The notes below the pieces were generated by a model, which ran no database searches, was not told the DNA's origin, and was given only the letters and a program-made list of their open reading frames with translations. A DNA stretch of 64,000 bases from an uncultured Eubacterium sp. (lineage in GTDB: Bacteria; Bacillota; Clostridia; Oscillospirales; Acutalibacteraceae): positions 186,001 through 250,000 of the forward strand of contig CAKTGF010000003.1 in assembly GCA_934561395.1 (NCBI GenBank), in the 5' to 3' direction. The position numbers and the translations under genes were made by a program. Below, piece after piece: positions 42,717 through 52,800 of the stretch (positions within the stretch are counted from its first letter, which is position 1; the number at the start of each line of letters is the position of its first letter).

Positions 42717-44825
42717 TTAGTCTTTCTTAGAACGCTCGCTGATAATGCTTTCAGAAATTGACTTTGGAACTTGGTCGTATCCGTCAGGCTCCATTGTGTA
42801 TTGGCCACGGCCCTGTGTCTTTGAACGAAGGTCGTTAACATAACCAAACATTTCTGAAAGAGGAACTCTTGCATTAATCTGCTTAGCGCCTGTACGGTCT
42901 TCCATACCCTGAATTTGGCCACGGCGAGAGTTAAGGTCGCCGATAACATCGCCCATGTACTCCTCAGGAACGATAACTACAACCTTCATCATAGGCTCAA
43001 GAATAACCGGCTTTGCTTTCTTAGCTGCATCCTTGAATGCCATAGAACCGGCAATCTTAAATGCCATTTCTGATGAGTCAACCTCGTGGTATGAACCATC
43101 ATAAAGCTCAACTCTTACATCAACTACATTGTAGCCTGCAAGAATACCGCTCTTCATAGCAGCCTGGATACCTGCGTCAACAGCGGGGATATATTCCTTA
43201 GGAATAGCACCGCCGACAACTTGGTTTTCAAACTCGTAGCCCTTACCAACGCCCTTTTCGTCAACGTTGGGGAACAAACGAATCTTAACATGACCGTATT
43301 GACCTGAACCACCTGATTGCTTTTTGTACTTGTAATCAGACATTGATTCAGCAGTAATTGTTTCTTTATATGCTACCTGAGGTGCACCTACATTTGCCTC
43401 TACCTTAAATTCACGGAGAAGACGGTCAACGATAATCTCAAGGTGAAGCTCACCCATACCTGCGATAATTGTTTGACCTGTTTCCTCATCGGTATAAGCC
43501 TTAAAGGTTGGATCCTCTTCAGCAAGCTTTGCAAGGGCAACGCCCATCTTTTCCTGGCCTGCCTTTGTTTTTGGCTCAATAGCAACACGAATTACAGGGT
43601 CAGGGAAATTCATTGACTCAAGGATAATTGGGTGATCCTCGTCGCAAAGGGTATCGCCTGTTGTTGTGTTCTTAAGACCAACAGCAGCGGCAATATCGCC
43701 TGCGTAGCAGATTGGAATATCCTCTCTGTGATTTGCGTGCATTTGAAGAATTCTACCCATTCTTTCCTTTTGACCCTTTACAGAGTTGTAGCAAGGTGTA
43801 CCTGCCTCGATTGTACCGGAATACACACGGAAGAAGCAAATCTTACCTACGTATGGGTCGGTTGCAATCTTAAATGCAAGTGCTGAGAACGGCTCGTCAT
43901 CTGATGAGTGACGGTATTCTTCCTCTTCGGTGTCAGGATTGATACCCTTAATTGACTCAACATCGGTTGGAGCCGGCATAAAGTCAACAATAGCATCAAG
44001 GAGTGGCTGAACACCCATATTTCTGTAAGCTGTACCGCAGCATACAGGAACCATTGTGCCCTCACAGGTTGACTTACGGATAATCTTCTTAATTTCGTCA
44101 ACGGTGATTGAATCCTCGCCCTCTTCGAAATATCTTTCCATAAGGTCTTCGTCCTGGTCAACGATATGCTCGATAAGGTTTGTTCTGTACTCTGCAGCCT
44201 TATCTGCAAGCTCGGCACGAATTGGTCTTTCCTCGAATACTGAACCCTTGTTCTTGTCAGGGTCAATATAAACGATTTCTTTGTTGTTGATAAGGTCAAC
44301 AATACCCTCAAATGTATCTTCAGAACCGATTGGAAGCTGAATTGGAAGTGCATTACATTTGAAACGGTCAAGAACCATGTCCATTACATTGTAGAAATTT
44401 GCACCCATAATATCCATCTTGTTAACAAAGATCATTCTCGGAACCTTATACTCATCAGCCTGACGCCATACGGTTTCAGACTGTGGCTCAACACCGCCCT
44501 TTGCACAAAGAACAGTAACTGAACCGTCAAGTACACGAAGTGAACGCTGAACCTCTACTGTAAAGTCAACGTGACCCGGTGTATCGATAATATTGATTCT
44601 GTGGCCCTTCCAGAAGCATGTTGTAGCCGCAGAGGTAATTGTGATACCTCTTTCCTGCTCTTGCTCCATCCAGTCCATTGTTGCGGCACCTTCATGTGTT
44701 TCACCAATCTTGTGGTTAACACCGGTGTAGTAAAGAATACGCTCAGTAGTGGTAGTCTTACCGGCATCAATGTGAGCCATAATACCAATATTTCTTGTTT
44801 CTTCAAGAGATACTTTTCTTGGCAT
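42717..44825 (-). CDS. fusA: Elongation factor G
   Basis: EF-G is the GTPase that moves tRNAs and mRNA through the ribosome after peptide bond formation. The 702-residue protein has AHIDAGKTTTTERIL near residue 18, RGITITSAATT, DTPGHVDFTVEV, NKMD and the complete domains III-V with GSGQYGHVKIR and the C-terminal RGQIQGMEDR. Length and order are typical. It lies between rpsG and tuf in the standard str order. Confidence 0.98.
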   Translation of the reverse strand: MPRKVSLEETRNIGIMAHIDAGKTTTTERILYYTGVNHKIGETHEGAATMDWMEQEQERGITITSAATTCFWKGHRINIIDTPGHVDFTVEVQRSLRVLDGSVTVLCAKGGVEPQSETVWRQADEYKVPRMIFVNKMDIMGANFYNVMDMVLDRFKCNALPIQLPIGSEDTFEGIVDLINNKEIVYIDPDKNKGSVFEERPIRAELADKAAEYRTNLIEHIVDQDEDLMERYFEEGEDSITVDEIKKIIRKSTCEGTMVPVCCGTAYRNMGVQPLLDAIVDFMPAPTDVESIKGINPDTEEEEYRHSSDDEPFSALAFKIATDPYVGKICFFRVYSGTIEAGTPCYNSVKGQKERMGRILQMHANHREDIPICYAGDIAAAVGLKNTTTGDTLCDEDHPIILESMNFPDPVIRVAIEPKTKAGQEKMGVALAKLAEEDPTFKAYTDEETGQTIIAGMGELHLEIIVDRLLREFKVEANVGAPQVAYKETITAESMSDYKYKKQSGGSGQYGHVKIRLFPNVDEKGVGKGYEFENQVVGGAIPKEYIPAVDAGIQAAMKSGILAGYNVVDVRVELYDGSYHEVDSSEMAFKIAGSMAFKDAAKKAKPVILEPMMKVVVIVPEEYMGDVIGDLNSRRGQIQGMEDRTGAKQINARVPLSEMFGYVNDLRSKTQGRGQYTMEPDGYDQVPKSISESIISERSKKD

Positions 44826-44852
44826 AATATCCTCCTTGGTTTATAAAACGGA

Positions 44853-45323
44853 TTAATATCTGAAATGAGCAAATGCTTTGTTTGCTTCTGCCATTCTGTG
44901 TGTATCCTCACACTTTTTAACAGCTCCGCCTGTTTTGTTTGCAGCATCCATAATTTCAGCTGCAAGGCGCTCTTTCATAGTTCTCTCACTTCTTGCACGA
45001 GCAAATGCAGTAATCCATCTAAGACCTAAGGTTTGTCTTCTTTCAGGACGAACCTCAAGAGGAACCTGATAAGTAGCACCACCGATACGGCGAGCCTTTA
45101 CTTCAAGTACAGGCATTACATTTTCCATAGCGGCTTCAAAAGTTTCGATAGGATCGTTGCCTGTCTTTTCTTGGATGATGTCGAAAGCGCCGTAAACGAT
45201 TTTTTGAGCGACACCTTTCTTTCCATCTAACATGATGTTATTGATAAGACGAGTTACAACCTTTGAGTTGTAAAGCGGATCAGGCAATACATCACGCTTA
45301 GCGATTTGACCTCTTCTTGGCAT
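44853..45323 (-). CDS. rpsG: 30S ribosomal protein S7
   Basis: S7 nucleates assembly of the 30S head on the 3' domain of 16S rRNA and contacts the E-site tRNA. The 156-residue protein begins MPRRGQIAKRDVLPDPLYNS and has KVVTRLINNIMLDGKKG, VPLEVRPERRQTLGLRW and the terminal MAEANKAFAHFRY. It is separated from rpsL by 133 bases, an unusually wide gap that may hold a minor promoter or the S7 regulatory site. Confidence 0.98.
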   Translation of the reverse strand: MPRRGQIAKRDVLPDPLYNSKVVTRLINNIMLDGKKGVAQKIVYGAFDIIQEKTGNDPIETFEAAMENVMPVLEVKARRIGGATYQVPLEVRPERRQTLGLRWITAFARARSERTMKERLAAEIMDAANKTGGAVKKCEDTHRMAEANKAFAHFRY

Positions 45324-45406
45324 CTTCGCTTCCCTCCTTCATAAATTTTAATGAGTTCATAGGTACTCGGTTTTTCCGTGGAGCCAACAAAAAGCCTACG
45401 CTATCC

Positions 45407-45436
45407 ATTATATATAGATAAATAAACTATTGTCGG
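45407..45436 (-). promoter_or_regulatory. Possible weak promoter ahead of rpsG
   Basis: A consensus TATAAT (45407-45412) has CCGACA (45431-45436) 18 bp upstream on the minus strand. The -35 is poor, so this is a candidate only. Confidence 0.35.
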
Positions 45437-45456
45437 TTTCCAACATAAAAGGTTAA

Positions 45457-45876
45457 TTACTTCTTAACCTTTGGCTTCTTAGCGCCATACTTTGATCGGC
45501 TTTGCATTCTGCCGTTAACGCCCTGGGTATCAAGTGTACCACGGATAATGTGGTAACGAACACCGGGAAGGTCCTTAACACGGCCGCCACGAACCATAAC
45601 AACGCTGTGCTCTTGAAGGTTGTGACCAACGCCCGGGATGTACGCAGAAACTTCCATACCGTTTGTAAGACGAACTCTGGCAATCTTACGAAGTGCTGAG
45701 TTAGGCTTCTTAGGTGTAGCAGTTTTAACTGCAGTACAAACACCACGCTTTTGAGGAGAAGCGTTATCATTCATAACGTTCTTCTTTGTGTTAAGACTCT
45801 TTAAAAGTGCAGGTGCTTTTGCCTTTTTTTCTTGTGACTTACGTCCTGTTCTAACTAATTGGTTAAAGGTAGGCAA
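45457..45876 (-). CDS. rpsL: 30S ribosomal protein S12
   Basis: S12 controls decoding accuracy at the A site. The 139-residue protein starts MPTFNQLVRTGRK, has KKPNSALRKIARVRLTNG and GRVKDLPGVRYHIIRG, and ends KYGAKKPKVKK. The lysines whose change gives streptomycin resistance (in KKPNSAL and VKDLPG) are wild type. It is the first gene of the str operon and has a long, structured leader. Confidence 0.98.
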   Translation of the reverse strand: MPTFNQLVRTGRKSQEKKAKAPALLKSLNTKKNVMNDNASPQKRGVCTAVKTATPKKPNSALRKIARVRLTNGMEVSAYIPGVGHNLQEHSVVMVRGGRVKDLPGVRYHIIRGTLDTQGVNGRMQSRSKYGAKKPKVKK

Positions 45877-45912
45877 TAGTTTATTCTCCTTTCGTGTAAT
45901 TTATGCGAGCAT

Positions 45913-45964
45913 GCGCATATAAGGTGTAATAATAAAAATTTATATTAATACATCTTATATACGC
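45913..45964 (-). promoter_or_regulatory. Long hairpin in the rpsL (str operon) leader
   Basis: Two 22-base arms (45913-45934 and 45943-45964) pair in 19 of 22 positions, and one of the others can form a G-U pair, around an 8-base loop. A second hairpin, GGAGCGCAGA/TCTGCACTCC with one mismatch, lies at 45972-45993. Both are in the transcribed leader between the promoter and the rpsL ribosome binding site, and there is no T-run after them, so they are not ordinary terminators. A role in mRNA stability or autoregulation is inferred. Confidence 0.5.
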
Positions 45965-46064
45965 ACGCTTTGGAGCGCAGAAATCTGCACTCCGTTAAGC
46001 GTTTTTTACAAAATATTGTGTATAATTTTGTTAAAATCAACAAACATACCACACACAATTGCGT

Positions 46065-46093
46065 ATTATATCATTTTAAGGTTGCAATGTCAA
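46065..46093 (-). promoter_or_regulatory. Consensus sigma-A promoter of the str operon
   Basis: TTGACA (46088-46093), exactly 17 bp, TATAAT (46065-46070) on the minus strand: a perfect consensus. The -35 begins 6 bases past the rpoC stop codon, and no terminator precedes it, so rpoBC transcripts may also enter the str genes. Confidence 0.92.
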
Positions 46094-46099
46094 GATTTA

Positions 46100-49000
46100 T
46101 TATTCTGACATTGAGCCTGTCAAAAGCTCCTGAAGCTGCTCAAGGTTCAAAATATCATCTGAGCCCTCTGCGCTGAAATAGCTCGGTACAACGTCAACAT
46201 CTCTGAAAACATCCATACCTGTGCCGGCAGGGATAAGCTTACCGATAAGAACGTTTTCCTTAAGGCCGAGAAGCGGGTCGCTCTTGCCCTTAATTGCAGC
46301 GTCTGTAAGAACCCTTGTGGTTTCCTGGAAGGATGCGGCAGAAAGGAACGAATCAGTAGCAAGCGACGCCTTTGTAATACCCATAAGAACAGGAATGTAG
46401 GTAGCGTGCTTAAGACCCTCCTCGCCTGCGGCGATTCTTTCATCAATCTTATCGTTTGCCTCGTCAACCTGTGCAACATCAACCTGTGTGCCTGCGATAA
46501 GGTCTGTATCGCCCTCATCATCAACAATGCACTTTTTAAGCATTTGACGAACAATAACCTCAATGTGCTTATCGTTAATATCAACACCCTGAGTACGGTA
46601 AGCAAACTGTACCTCTTTAATAAGGTAGTTATAAACAGCCTCTTTACCGAGAATTGAAAGTACATCGTGTGGGTTTTTGGAACCAATTGTGATTTCAGTA
46701 CCCTTTTCGATTTTAGCGCCCTCAACAATTGCCGGGTTAAGATGCGCACCGTAAGGAATCAAATATTTCTTTTCCTCTGCAGTTTCAGCATTGAATACTA
46801 CAACATGGCGGCTCTTCTTGATTTCCTCAAAACGAACCTCGCCGTCGATTTCGGAAAGAATTGCAAGTGTCTTCGGCTTTCTTGCCTCAAACAGCTCCTC
46901 AACTCTGGGAAGACCCTGTGTGATATCCTCGCCGCCTGCAACACCGCCGGTGTGGAAGGTTCTCATTGTAAGCTGAGTACCCGGCTCACCGATTGACTGA
47001 GCAGCGATAATACCAACTGCCTCGCCTACCTGAACAGGCTCGTTAAATGCAAGGTTTGAACCGTAGCACTTGCGACATACGCCGTGGCGTGATTTACAGG
47101 TAATAAGCGACCTGATTTTAACATGAGTGTAGCCTGCTGCAACAATTCTTGCTGCATCCTGCTCATCCATAAGCTTATCGGTATCAACAATTACCTCGCC
47201 TGTGGCAGGGTCAACGATTGGGTCAACAACATATCTGCCCACAAGTCTTTCTTCAAGTGATTCAAGAACACGGTTGCCGTCCATAACAGCATAAACATCA
47301 ATACCGTCGTTGCACTTACAATCTGTGTCACGAATGATAACATCCTGCGATACATCAACAAGACGACGGGTAAGGTAACCTGAGTCAGCGGTACGAAGCG
47401 CTGTATCTGTAAGACCCTTACGGGCACCACGGGAAGAAATGAAGTATTCCAAAATGTTAAGACCTTCACGATAGTTAGCCTTGATAGGAACCTCAATTGT
47501 TTTACCTGATGTGTTTGCGATAAGGCCTCTCATTCCGGCAAGCTGACGAAGCTGTGATGTACTACCACGAGCACCTGAATCTACCATCATGTGAATTGGG
47601 TTATGAGTACCGTCAAAGTTAGATGTAAGCTCATTTGAAACTTTGTTAGTACATTCCTCCCAAGCCTTAATAACAGCCTCGGCACGCTCATCATTTGTCA
47701 TTTCACCGAAATTGTAGTGAGCGGTAATTTTATCTACCTTTGCCTCTGCTTCGGCAAGGTAATCCTTCTTCTTTTCAGGGATAAGGGCGTCGATAACCGC
47801 AACGGTTGTGCCTGAAACGGTTGAATACTTGTAGCCCTGTGCCTTAATATCGTCAAGAACCTTTGATGCAATTGAAATGCCGTGAACACGAATGCACTTG
47901 TCAACTATTTGACCCAATTGCTTTTTCTTAACTACAAATGAAACCTCAAGGTCAAAGGCATTTTCATCATTTGTTCTGTCAACAAAGCCCAAATCCTGAG
48001 GAATAGGTCTGTTGAAGATTACACGGCCGATTGTGGTTTTAACAAGCTTTGACTTAACCTGACCGTCAATTTCCTTAGTGAAACGAATTAAGCACTCAGA
48101 ATGTAAGCCAAGGTCCCCTGACTGATAAGCCATCATAGCCTCATCGGTGTCACGGTAAATGTTGTATCTTGTATATTCGTTGCCGTTTTCATCTGTTTCA
48201 ACTGTAGGACAGCCCGGCTCGCCCTCCTTAATCATTGTAAGGTAGTAGGAGCCAATAATCATATCCTGTGTAGGAACTGCAACAGGCTTACCGTCGGCAG
48301 GCTTAAGCAGGTTGTTGGCAGCGAGCATAAGCATTCTTGCCTCAGCCTGAGCCTCTGCTGAAAGAGGAACGTGAACAGCCATTTGGTCGCCGTCGAAGTC
48401 GGCATTAAATGCTGTACATGCAAGAGGATGAAGCTTAATTGCCCTACCCTCAACAAGAACGGGCTCAAATGCTTGAATACCGAGTCTGTGAAGTGTGGGA
48501 GCACGGTTAAGCATAACCGGGTGGTCCTTAATTACAACCTCAAGAGCATCCCAAACCTCAGGCCTGTCTGCCTTTTCTACTGTTTTTCTTGCTGATTTAA
48601 TATTTGAAGAAAAGCCCGTTTCGACAAGACGTTTCATAACAAAAGGCTTGAAAAGCTCAATAGCCATTTCCTTGGGAAGACCGCATTGATACATTTTAAG
48701 CTCAGGGCCTACAACGATAACAGAACGGCCTGAATAGTCAACACGCTTACCGAGAAGGTTTTGACGGAAACGGCCCTGCTTACCCTTAAGCATATCCGAA
48801 AGTGACTTAAGCGGACGGTTGTTAGGACCTGTAACAGGTCTGCCACGGCGGCCGTTATCAATAAGTGCGTCAACGGATTCTTGGAGCATTCTCTTTTCAT
48901 TTCTTACGATAATGTCGGGAGCGTGGAGCTCAAGAAGCCTTTTAAGACGGTTGTTTCTGTTAATAACCCTTCTGTAAAGGTCGTTAAGGTCAGATGTAGC

Positions 49001-49753
49001 AAATCTGCCGCCGTCAAGCTGAACCATAGGTCTGATGTCGGGCGGAATTACAGGGATAACATCAAGAATCATCCACTCAAGCTTGTTACCGCTGTGATAG
49101 AAAGCATCAACAACATCAAGCCTTTTAAGGAGCTTAACTCTCTTTTGGCCTGTTGCGCCTTCAAGTTCTGCTGTAAGCTCATCTCTGAGTGTGGGAATAT
49201 CAATTTGCTGAAGAAGCTCTTTAATAGCCTCTGCGCCCATTCCTGCCTTGAAATCGTCCTCATATTTTTCACGCATTTCTGCGTATTCCTTTTCGTTGAG
49301 AATTTGCATTTTCTCAAGCGGGGTATCGCCGGGGTCGGTAACAATATAAAGTGCAAAATAAAGCACCTTTTCTAAATATCTCGGGCTAATGTCAAGAACA
49401 AGGCCGAGACGGCTTGGAATACCCTTAAAATACCAAATGTGTGATACAGGGGCAGCAAGCTCAATGTGGCCCATACGCTCACGGCGAACCTTAGACCTTG
49501 TGATTTCTACGCCGCAGCGCTCACAAACCTTGCCCTTGTAGCGAACTCTTTTGTACTTACCGCAGTGACATTCCCAGTCCTTCATGGGACCGAAAATCTT
49601 TTCGCAGAAAAGGCCGTCACGCTCAGGCTTAAGAGTTCTGTAATTTATTGTTTCAGGCTTTGTAACCTCGCCGAACGACCACTCACGGATACGCTCGGGC
49701 GAAGCAAGGCCGATTTTAATTGAGCTAAAATCGTTTGTTGAATTATTATCCAT
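46100..49753 (-). CDS. rpoC: RNA polymerase beta' subunit
   Basis: Beta' carries the catalytic Mg site of RNA polymerase. The 1217-residue protein shows the N-terminal zinc site (CHCGKYKRVRYKGKVCERCG), the switch/lid region NRAPTLHRLGIQAF, the Mg-binding NADFDGDQMAVH, the bridge-helix region and the second zinc site (CKSRHGVCRKCYG). The length is that of the Clostridia. It is 50 bases downstream of rpoB and followed directly by the str operon promoter. Confidence 0.98.
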   Translation of the reverse strand: MDNNSTNDFSSIKIGLASPERIREWSFGEVTKPETINYRTLKPERDGLFCEKIFGPMKDWECHCGKYKRVRYKGKVCERCGVEITRSKVRRERMGHIELAAPVSHIWYFKGIPSRLGLVLDISPRYLEKVLYFALYIVTDPGDTPLEKMQILNEKEYAEMREKYEDDFKAGMGAEAIKELLQQIDIPTLRDELTAELEGATGQKRVKLLKRLDVVDAFYHSGNKLEWMILDVIPVIPPDIRPMVQLDGGRFATSDLNDLYRRVINRNNRLKRLLELHAPDIIVRNEKRMLQESVDALIDNGRRGRPVTGPNNRPLKSLSDMLKGKQGRFRQNLLGKRVDYSGRSVIVVGPELKMYQCGLPKEMAIELFKPFVMKRLVETGFSSNIKSARKTVEKADRPEVWDALEVVIKDHPVMLNRAPTLHRLGIQAFEPVLVEGRAIKLHPLACTAFNADFDGDQMAVHVPLSAEAQAEARMLMLAANNLLKPADGKPVAVPTQDMIIGSYYLTMIKEGEPGCPTVETDENGNEYTRYNIYRDTDEAMMAYQSGDLGLHSECLIRFTKEIDGQVKSKLVKTTIGRVIFNRPIPQDLGFVDRTNDENAFDLEVSFVVKKKQLGQIVDKCIRVHGISIASKVLDDIKAQGYKYSTVSGTTVAVIDALIPEKKKDYLAEAEAKVDKITAHYNFGEMTNDERAEAVIKAWEECTNKVSNELTSNFDGTHNPIHMMVDSGARGSTSQLRQLAGMRGLIANTSGKTIEVPIKANYREGLNILEYFISSRGARKGLTDTALRTADSGYLTRRLVDVSQDVIIRDTDCKCNDGIDVYAVMDGNRVLESLEERLVGRYVVDPIVDPATGEVIVDTDKLMDEQDAARIVAAGYTHVKIRSLITCKSRHGVCRKCYGSNLAFNEPVQVGEAVGIIAAQSIGEPGTQLTMRTFHTGGVAGGEDITQGLPRVEELFEARKPKTLAILSEIDGEVRFEEIKKSRHVVVFNAETAEEKKYLIPYGAHLNPAIVEGAKIEKGTEITIGSKNPHDVLSILGKEAVYNYLIKEVQFAYRTQGVDINDKHIEVIVRQMLKKCIVDDEGDTDLIAGTQVDVAQVDEANDKIDERIAAGEEGLKHATYIPVLMGITKASLATDSFLSAASFQETTRVLTDAAIKGKSDPLLGLKENVLIGKLIPAGTGMDVFRDVDVVPSYFSAEGSDDILNLEQLQELLTGSMSE

Positions 49754-49803
49754 ATTGGAAGCACTCCTTTATCTTAATATTTAGGTAAGTTGGTCAAGCT
49801 TAA

Positions 49804-52800
49804 TTATTCGTCATCATCGTCATTTGCTTCAAATGCTTCTGCGAAGCTTGCAAAAACATCTGTATCGTCAGCAGCTTGACCTGCTTCCTCTACCTCGTCG
49901 TCAGGATTTACTAAGCCGTAGCCCTCCTGACCTTCAAAGTCGTTAATAGTTGTGAAAGCCTTTTCGTCAATCGGTTGGATTCCGTCATCGTCAAGGTCTT
50001 GCTTAAGCTCAACCTCGTTGCCCTCTCTGTCATAGAGCTTTGTATCAAGGCCAAGTGCCTGAAGCTCTTTAAAGAGAACCTTGAATGCCTCGGGAGTTCC
50101 TGCAGGCGGAATATTTTCGCCCTTAACGATTGATTCATAGGTTTTAACACGGCCTACAACATCGTCAGACTTAACTGTGATAATTTCCTGAAGTGTGTAA
50201 GCAGCACCGTAAGCCTCAAGTGCCCAAACCTCCATCTCACCGAAACGCTGACCGCCGAATTGAGCCTTACCGCCGAGAGGCTGTTGTGTAACAAGGCTGT
50301 ACGGGCCGGTTGAACGAGCGTGAATCTTATCATCAACAAGATGATGGAGCTTAAGGTAATACATATAGCCTACTGTTACACGGTTATCAAACTTTTCGCC
50401 TGTTCTGCCGTCTGTAAGCTGAACCTTACCGTCATAAACCTTGTTGCCGTTTTCGTCAACATAATAGCCGATGTCGGCAAGCTTTAAGCATTCACGAATA
50501 TCCTCCTCGTGAGCGCCGTCAAATACAGGGGTCATAATCTTCCAGCCGAGAGCCATAGCCGCATAGCCGAGATGAACCTCAAGCACCTGACCGATATTCA
50601 TACGGGAAGGTACACCCAATGGGTTAAGAACAATGTCAAGCGGACGACCGTCGGGAAGGAACGGCATATCCTCCTGTGGAAGAACACGGGAAACAACGCC
50701 CTTGTTACCGTGACGGCCTGCCATCTTATCGCCGGCTTGAATCTTTCTCTTTTGTGCGATGTAAACACGAACTACCTTGTTTACACCGGGGTTAAGCTCG
50801 TCGCTGTTTGCACGGGTAAATACCTTAACATCAACAACGATACCGTATTCGCCGTGTGGCACCTTCATTGAGGTATCACGAACCTCACGGGCCTTTTCTC
50901 CAAAGATTGCACGAAGAAGTCTTTCCTCTGAGGTAAGCTCGGTTTCGCCCTTAGGTGTTACCTTACCAACAAGAATATCCCCTGAACGAACCTCTGCGCC
51001 AACACGGATAATACCATCATCGTCAAGGTCCTTAAGAGCGTCCTCACCCACATTAGGAATATCTCTTGTGATTTCCTCAGGGCCGAGCTTTGTATCACGG
51101 GATTCAACCTCGTGCTCTATAATATGAATAGATGTATATACATCATCACGAACTATTTTTTCATTAATAAGAACAGCGTCCTCGTAGTTATAACCCTCCC
51201 AGGTCATAAAGCCGATAAGGGCATTCTTACCAAGTGAAATTTCGCCGTTGCAGGTTGCAGGTCCGTCTGCGATAACCTGGCCGTCCTCAATTTCCTGATG
51301 AAGGGAAACGATAGGTCTTTGGTTAATGCAGGTGCCCTGGTTTGAGCCTGCGAACTTGGTTAATTCATATTTATCAATTTCGCCTGATTTTGTTTTAATT
51401 TCAATAGTATCTGCATCAAGGGCAACAACTGTACCGCCACGCTTTGCAATAACAACAACGCCTGAGTCATAAGCTGCCTTATATTCCATACCTGTGCCTA
51501 CAACAGGAGCCTGTGTTTTAAGAAGCGGCACTGCCTGACGCTGCATGTTAGCACCCATAAGAGCACGGTTAGCATCGTCGTTTTCAAGGAACGGAATCAT
51601 TGCAGTAGCAACGGATACTACCATCTTAGGAGATACGTCCATATAATCAACTCTTTCAGGCGGAAGAGTTAAGAACTCATCTCTGTAACGGCAGGTTACT
51701 CTTGTGTTGGCAAATCTGCCCTCTGCATCCAACGGCTCGTTAGCCTGTGCAACAACAAAATCGTCCTCTTTATCGGCTGTCATATAAACAACCTCGTCTG
51801 TAACAACGCCTGTTGCCTTATCAACCTTACGGTACGGAGCCTCAATAAAGCCGTATTCGTTAAGGCGGCTGTAGCAAGCCAAATATGAGATAAGACCGAT
51901 GTTAGGACCTTCAGGTGTTTCAATAGGGCACATACGGCCGTAGTGAGTGTAGTGAACGTCACGAACCTCAAAACCTGCACGATCTCTTGAAAGACCGCCG
52001 GGGCCGAGAGCTGAAAGACGACGCTTGTGAGTTAACTCTGCAAGAGGGTTGTTTTGGTCCATAAACTGTGAAAGGGGAGATGAACCGAAGAACTCACGGA
52101 TTGCGGCAACAACAGGTCTGATATTAATAAGAGCCTGCGGTGTGATTGCATCCTCGTCATCCTGTGCCTGAAGGGTCATTCTTTCACGGATAACTCTTTC
52201 CATTCTTGTAAAGCCGATGCGGAATTGGTTTTGAAGAAGCTCGCCAACAGCACGGATACGACGGTTGCCCAAGTGGTCAATATCGTCGGTAGCGCCAACA
52301 CCGTTAGCAAGGTTAACAAGATATGAAACAGTAGCGAAAATATCATCTACTATAATATGATTAGGGATAAGGTCGTCGTGCTTAATCTTGATTTCGTTAA
52401 CGATAGCATCCATATCGCCGTCGCACTTATCCAAAATCTCTGAAAGAACACGGTATGAAACCTTTTCATTAATGCCTAATTCCTTTTTGTCAATATCAAC
52501 ATACTTGTCAATATCAACCATACCGTTTGAAACAACCTTTACTTCCCTGCCGGATTCAAGAAGAACATACGCAAACATAACACCTGCGTCTTCAATTTCC
52601 ATAGCCTTCTCGGCAGAAAGCTTTTCGCCTGCGTCAGCCAAAAGCTCGCCCTGGGGAGAGATAACAGGCTGTGCAAGGATTTGGCCGTTAAGACGGTCAA
52701 ACATACCAAGCTTTTTATTGTATTTGTATCTGCCTACTCTTGAAAGGTCGTATCTGTGTGCATCAAAGAACAAGCCGTCAAGGTGAGCCTGTGCGGTTTC

